From the NCBI GenBank assembly GCA_024278175.1, contig JAJRTS010000110.1, positions 1 to 64,000 of the forward strand: a stretch of DNA of 64,000 nt. Direction: 5' to 3'. Positions 60,543 through 64,000 of this stretch are shown here, piece by piece. The stretch is from Gemmatimonadales bacterium. Lineage in GTDB: Bacteria; Gemmatimonadota; Glassbacteria; GWA2-58-10. The position numbers were made by a program, and so were the translations under genes. Under the pieces are notes generated by a model. The model had not been told where the DNA came from. It did no database searches and was given only the letters and a program-made list of their open reading frames with translations. Every line of letters begins with the position of its first letter. The stretch's first letter is position 1.

Positions 60543-62618
60543 TCAGGCCTTCAGCAGCAGGAGCAACTCCAACAGGTCGAAAATATTAACCTTGCCGTCC
60601 TGGTTGACGTCGTTCGGGTCCAGTCGGGTCGGGTAGTAATTGCTCTTGCCGATCACTTTGAGCAGGGCCAGGAGGTCAAAAATATCGCGTTTCCCGTCGG
60701 CATTGGCGTCGCCGGTAATATTGCGGCGGGCGGTAACGGCGTAATCGCCGGAATCTGTGAACCGGTAGGTCCAGTCGCCCAGCACCAGGTCGTAGCCGTT
60801 TTCCACCAGGGCCATCTGCGTTTCCTGGAAAAAGGGCGAAGGAACCGCGCCCTCGCCCACGGTCAGCATGTGGACCAGGGTCAGGGTGTTGTCGGCTTCG
60901 TAGGAGTAGGAGAACTTGACCCGCCAGGCATCCACCGCGGTTTTCTGGACGCTGACAGTCGGATCCGGCTGGAAAGATGTGCAGGAGATGAAACTGGAAT
61001 CGTTGCTGGCCCATGCCATATACGGGCTTATCTTCGGCTCGTCAGCCAGTTGCAGCAGCCAGTCCACGGTTCCCAGCGAACCGCCTTCCGGCGCCTTGAG
61101 CCAGTCCATCACAACCACCGTGCCGGGCCGGATATAGAGCAGTTGGCGCACGCAGCTCTCCACCACGCCGGGGGCGTAGGCCTGGGCGTACTGTCCGGCA
61201 GCCGCGGTATAGCCGTCACCCTCCTCGTAGAACAGGAAGTCGCCGGTATCGAGGAAATCGCCCTTGTCCAGGTTGGCCAGAAACTGTTCAAGGGTGGATT
61301 TGTTCTGTCCGCGACGTTCCTGCTGCTCGTTGCCGCCGATAACGAGCGTGCTGTGCACGTCCGCGGGCTGCTGCGGGCCCCTGACCTGCTGATAAACCAA
61401 CGGGTCGGTGGCCAGCAGGCCGTTGCGGTAGATAGTGAACTGGCCCTGGTCGTAGTGGTTATGGTCGCCGTAGTGGTCCTTGACCCCGAACGAGACAATC
61501 GTGGCGTCGGCGTCCCAGCTGCTGCGCGCGCTAAGGTGTCCGCCCTGGCTGCCGCCGCCGGCGAGGAAGCTTAGCGCCGGTTCTTCGGCGGGCGTGTCGA
61601 TCATCCGGGTGTAGATCATGTAGAACACCCCGGTGATCCCGTAGAACCGGCCTGTGCCGCGTTTGCCCGCCAGCCATTGGGAAAAATACGCGCCCTGCGG
61701 GGATTTCAGCGCCCAGGTGGCGGCATCGAGCACACCGGCCATCTCGTGAGTCACGCTGCCGTTGGGCCCGCTGATCACATCGCCCCACGGCGCGAACCGC
61801 ATATCGGGGTAGACGTTGTGGATCTCGTTGAGGAAATGCCGCCGCAGCCAGTCGCCCTGCTCCGCCTCTATCCTGCCGACAATATCCTGGCCGGAGGCGC
61901 TCTGGGCGGCAATCACGGGCCAGACAGCGCCGGTGAAATCATATTGAGACCAGTAGCCGTAGCTTTCGGTGGGCAGTCCGTCCAGATACTGCATGCCGGG
62001 GTACATCGCGGAGTTCATCCGGGTGCGGATGTCATCGTAGAGCGCGTCCGAAGTGGAATCCTCTCCAGCCGTGGCCAGCGCCCAGAGCATCGTGCCGGCA
62101 GCGGTCATCCAGACGTAATTGTGGAAGATATGGTCGTTCTGCCATTTCATGCCCTGCTCACGGGCCAGTCTGCCCAGTTGATAGCGCGCCATGCCGCGGT
62201 CAAGTTTGCTGAAACCCTCGTATGTATGCATCCAGTCGTAGGCCAGAGCGTACTCCAGCAGGTCGAAATAGACATCGAACGTATCATAATTTTTGCCGGT
62301 GTCGTAGCGATAACGGGAGAGCATCTCCACGGCCGTGTCGGCGGCGACGGAGTCGCCGGTGAGCTGCCAGACCATCGCCTGGCAGGCGGCGTTTTTGATC
62401 CCGGAAATCTTGGCCAGCATGGCCTCGTACTCGTCATCTTCGGCACTGCGCAACTGCTGGAGCGAGACGGCCAGCGGGGCCGATGCGGCCGAGAGCAGTA
62501 CGCGGGGGCGGCTCTCGCTGATCTGCTCGCGGGCCGGGATAACATCGAGAGCCGCCAGCGGGGCGTAGCAAAACGAGAACATCATCAGCACCGGCAGGAA
62601 CGATTTAACTTTGCGCAT
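60543..62618 (-). CDS. Heparinase-like lyase with C-terminal dockerin-like repeats
   Basis: 691 aa from MRKVKSFLPV (GGAGG upstream). Signal peptide ends APLAA. Alpha/alpha toroid part (ALAYDWMHTYEGFSKLDRGM, IFHNYVWMTAAGTMLWALAT) and beta region with VKDHYGDHNHYDQGQFTIYR (about 393), which is the Hepar_II_III-type His motif. The last about 65 residues hold two dockerin type I-like calcium loops: GDANADGKRDIFDLLALLKV and DPNDVNQDGKVNIFDLLELL. It resembles the gene at 56655 in layout. The dockerin-like part may act in surface attachment or sorting; no cohesin is visible. Confidence 0.83.
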   Translation of the reverse strand: MRKVKSFLPVLMMFSFCYAPLAALDVIPAREQISESRPRVLLSAASAPLAVSLQQLRSAEDDEYEAMLAKISGIKNAACQAMVWQLTGDSVAADTAVEMLSRYRYDTGKNYDTFDVYFDLLEYALAYDWMHTYEGFSKLDRGMARYQLGRLAREQGMKWQNDHIFHNYVWMTAAGTMLWALATAGEDSTSDALYDDIRTRMNSAMYPGMQYLDGLPTESYGYWSQYDFTGAVWPVIAAQSASGQDIVGRIEAEQGDWLRRHFLNEIHNVYPDMRFAPWGDVISGPNGSVTHEMAGVLDAATWALKSPQGAYFSQWLAGKRGTGRFYGITGVFYMIYTRMIDTPAEEPALSFLAGGGSQGGHLSARSSWDADATIVSFGVKDHYGDHNHYDQGQFTIYRNGLLATDPLVYQQVRGPQQPADVHSTLVIGGNEQQERRGQNKSTLEQFLANLDKGDFLDTGDFLFYEEGDGYTAAAGQYAQAYAPGVVESCVRQLLYIRPGTVVVMDWLKAPEGGSLGTVDWLLQLADEPKISPYMAWASNDSSFISCTSFQPDPTVSVQKTAVDAWRVKFSYSYEADNTLTLVHMLTVGEGAVPSPFFQETQMALVENGYDLVLGDWTYRFTDSGDYAVTARRNITGDANADGKRDIFDLLALLKVIGKSNYYPTRLDPNDVNQDGKVNIFDLLELLLLLKA

Positions 62619-62777
62619 CAGCGGATACCTCCGGGGGGGAGACAAAACGGCAACATGTGATGAATGGTAATATTAATGCCAGCCGGTTACTTCCGAAAGT
62701 AATAAAAGCCTCACCGGCCGTGATTGTGCTCCGGGCGCGGACAAGGTTATCCTCTGACCGGGGTGGAAATGACAACC
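62619..62777. other. Leader and promoter region of the lyase cluster
   Basis: Upstream of the dockerin-bearing lyase gene. GGAGG precedes its ATG; no other site is clear. Divergent from the iron-regulated locus that begins at 62778. Confidence 0.4.
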
Positions 62778-62826
62778 TTGACAACAGCCTGTGAGTAATC
62801 CATAACAAATGAGAATGATACTCTGT
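62778..62826 (+). promoter_or_regulatory. Promoter with a strong Fur box upstream of the TonB locus
   Basis: TTGACA (62778-62783), a 17-base spacer and CATAAC (62801-62806). Immediately after it AATGAGAATGATACTCTGT (62808-62826) agrees with the classical Fur consensus AATGAGAATNATTCTCATT at about 16 of 19 positions. The position just after the -10 fits iron-dependent repression of the rightward genes. Confidence 0.65.
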
Positions 62827-62986
62827 AACAGGTGCCCTCTTTCCTGTTTGGTTGAAATAGCCCGCAGGCAGAGAGAGGCAATTTTGAACCGGCAGACGAT
62901 CCTGAAGCTGGATTAAGCGCGAACTTTGCATTATTTTGTGTGCTTCCGTAGTAGTGCAGCCACCATTCAGATTGAGCGGCGACTTG

Positions 62987-63385
62987 ATGAAATCGACCTG
63001 GAAAAGTTGCAGGACAGCGATCAAGGCAGTCGCCACTCTGAGCGTTATCGCTGCCCTGCTCAGCCTGCCATACCTGAATTATTCCAGGGCGCACCTTCAC
63101 GTTTTCTACGGTGCGGTGGTCGCCCACTGGCACCAGGAAAACGGGCTGGCTCATGCGGCGACGGGCAAGAAAACACCCGTGTCCAGAGGCAACCACTCCC
63201 TGTCCGATCTGTTCAACCTCTGGAATATCGACAAGAACCAGGGTGCCCCCGCTGTCCAGCAGCAGGCCCGGATTTTCTATACGCTGGAGAATAAAATCCT
63301 CGCAGTGGATTGCACCAACCACGGGACCGATCTCTTTCGCTCCCCATCGGGCCGCTCCCCCCCAGTAGATTTTGCACTGCTGTAA
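62987..63385 (+). CDS. Small exported or membrane-anchored His-containing protein, unknown
   Basis: 132 aa. One hydrophobic segment near the N-terminus, VATLSVIAALLSLPYL, would anchor or export it; the rest contains HLHVFYGAVVAHWHQENGLA and GNHSLSDLFNLWNID, with a cluster of His, so metal binding is possible. No family is recognised. The ribosome-binding site is weak (GAGCGG), so the call is moderate. It lies between the Fur-box promoter and the TonB receptor gene, 160 bases before the latter. Confidence 0.5.
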   Translation: MKSTWKSCRTAIKAVATLSVIAALLSLPYLNYSRAHLHVFYGAVVAHWHQENGLAHAATGKKTPVSRGNHSLSDLFNLWNIDKNQGAPAVQQQARIFYTLENKILAVDCTNHGTDLFRSPSGRSPPVDFALL

Positions 63386-63545
63386 TTAGCTACCCCACAT
63401 TTTGCTGTATCCATTACGACACCACGGCCGAATTATAGCCTCGCCACACGGCGGTATACCGTCCGATACGGAATGAGAGCGTATCGCAGAGTTGTTCCGG
63501 CCAGGGTCGATATTTGATCGTTACGATTTTTACGAGGAGTGTCAG

Positions 63546-64000
63546 ATGCAACGCCTGACGTCTATATTGCTTTTGTTTTTGCTTGTCGGCTCAACAGTAT
63601 CCGCCCAAGGTCCCGGAAGAGGACGTAACAGTCGCCGGCAACCGGCGCGGGCGGCGATGCAAGCCAGTGGGATCGGGGAAATCCACGGCATGGTCAGGGA
63701 TGAGCAGGGCAAACTGCTCGACGGAGCTCAGGTTACGGTCAACGGCTTCAGAATCGGCTCGGTATCCGAACACGGCCACTACCACGTTACCCGCGTACCG
63801 GCCGGTGAGCACGAAGTCACCGCTTATATGACCGGCTACACCAGCGCTACCCGGACTGTCAACATAATCGCTGGTAAAACAGTGGAGCTTAATCTCACGC
63901 TCAAGTCCACAACGTTCGAATTAAACCCGCTGGTTGTTACCGGTACCCGCACGATCAAGAAGCGGCTCGACAGCCCGGTGCAGGTGGATGTTATCCCTAC
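63546..64000 (+). CDS. TonB-dependent receptor, N-terminal part (cut by window edge)
   Basis: 151 codons visible, open at the right edge; GAGGAG precedes the ATG. Signal peptide LTSILLLFLLVGSTVSAQ. Residues about 38-120 are a carboxypeptidase-regulatory-like beta-sandwich (IHGMVRDEQGKLLDGAQVTV, GHYHVTRVPAGEHEVTAY), common in receptors of FCB bacteria. Then NPLVVTGTRTIKKRLDSPVQ, a TonB box followed by the start of the plug. It imports a substrate across the outer membrane using TonB. A Fur box 720 bases upstream suggests iron or siderophore uptake; glycan uptake is the alternative given the neighbouring lyases. Confidence 0.9.
   Translation, partial: MQRLTSILLLFLLVGSTVSAQGPGRGRNSRRQPARAAMQASGIGEIHGMVRDEQGKLLDGAQVTVNGFRIGSVSEHGHYHVTRVPAGEHEVTAYMTGYTSATRTVNIIAGKTVELNLTLKSTTFELNPLVVTGTRTIKKRLDSPVQVDVIP

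Overview
GC-rich chromosomal segment of a Gram-negative, probably uncultivated bacterium. It encodes outer-membrane systems (a TonB-dependent receptor, a TolC-type efflux channel, lipoproteins and Tat-exported lipoproteins) and a polysaccharide-degrading gene set (heparinase II/III-like lyases, GH20, a GH109-like oxidoreductase, a sulfatase, DUF4832 proteins, dockerin-like repeats). That mix suggests an FCB- or PVC-type lineage (Latescibacterota, Glassbacteria or Hydrogenedentota-like). This is inference from gene content; there is no rRNA in the window. ATG, GTG and TTG starts are used, Shine-Dalgarno sites are common, and TAG is an ordinary stop codon.

Layout. 1-3.9 kb: tail of an IS5-like transposase, an MtaA/CmuA-type methyltransferase, an L-lactate permease and a tRNA-Ser 3'-end fragment that may be the right boundary of an integrated element. 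4.1-6.1 kb: peroxiredoxin, ferritin and a Fur/PerR regulator. 6.1-10.1 kb: AGE epimerase, a Cys-containing secreted repeat protein, and an anti-sigma/ECF sigma pair. 10.2-21.8 kb: eight leftward genes (DUF547, VTT membrane protein, MerA-like flavoprotein, DUF255 thioredoxin-like protein, zwf, pgl, GT-C, triple glycosyltransferase fusion) that resemble arsenosugar-type loci. 22-29.6 kb: sterol-desaturase-like hydroxylase, MFS transporter, S9 peptidase, UDPGP-family nucleotidyltransferase, YdjM-like protein. 29.6-32.4 kb: overlapping metal-uptake operon (CopG-like regulator, znuA, znuC, znuB). 32.6-43.2 kb: amber-interrupted DUF169 gene, GH20, two DUF4832 proteins, bacteriohemerythrin, Tex, sulfatase. 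43.7-50.1 kb: TetR/TolC/MFP/RND efflux operon. 50.5-62.6 kb: sodium:solute symporter and a leftward carbohydrate cluster. 62.8-64 kb: a probable Fur box, a small protein and the start of a TonB receptor.

The most notable feature is small non-autonomous mobile DNA. (1) A roughly 215-bp family with CTAG-type ends occurs three times; two copies sit exactly at the stop codon of a gene (lactate permease, GH20) and leave the stop intact. (2) A family with GAGACCTTTG ends shares its terminus with the IS5-like element at the left edge and occurs in four further places, one only 57 bp long with a 4-bp target duplication. (3) A 228-bp element has about 25-bp inverted ends beginning TA. Elements of families 2 and 3 both carry the same style of GC-rich double palindrome.

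Metabolic picture: import and breakdown of acidic or amino-sugar polysaccharides outside the cytoplasm, sugar epimerisation and oxidation inside, NADPH from the oxidative pentose phosphate branch, and metal and peroxide homeostasis controlled by Fur-like and CopG-like regulators.
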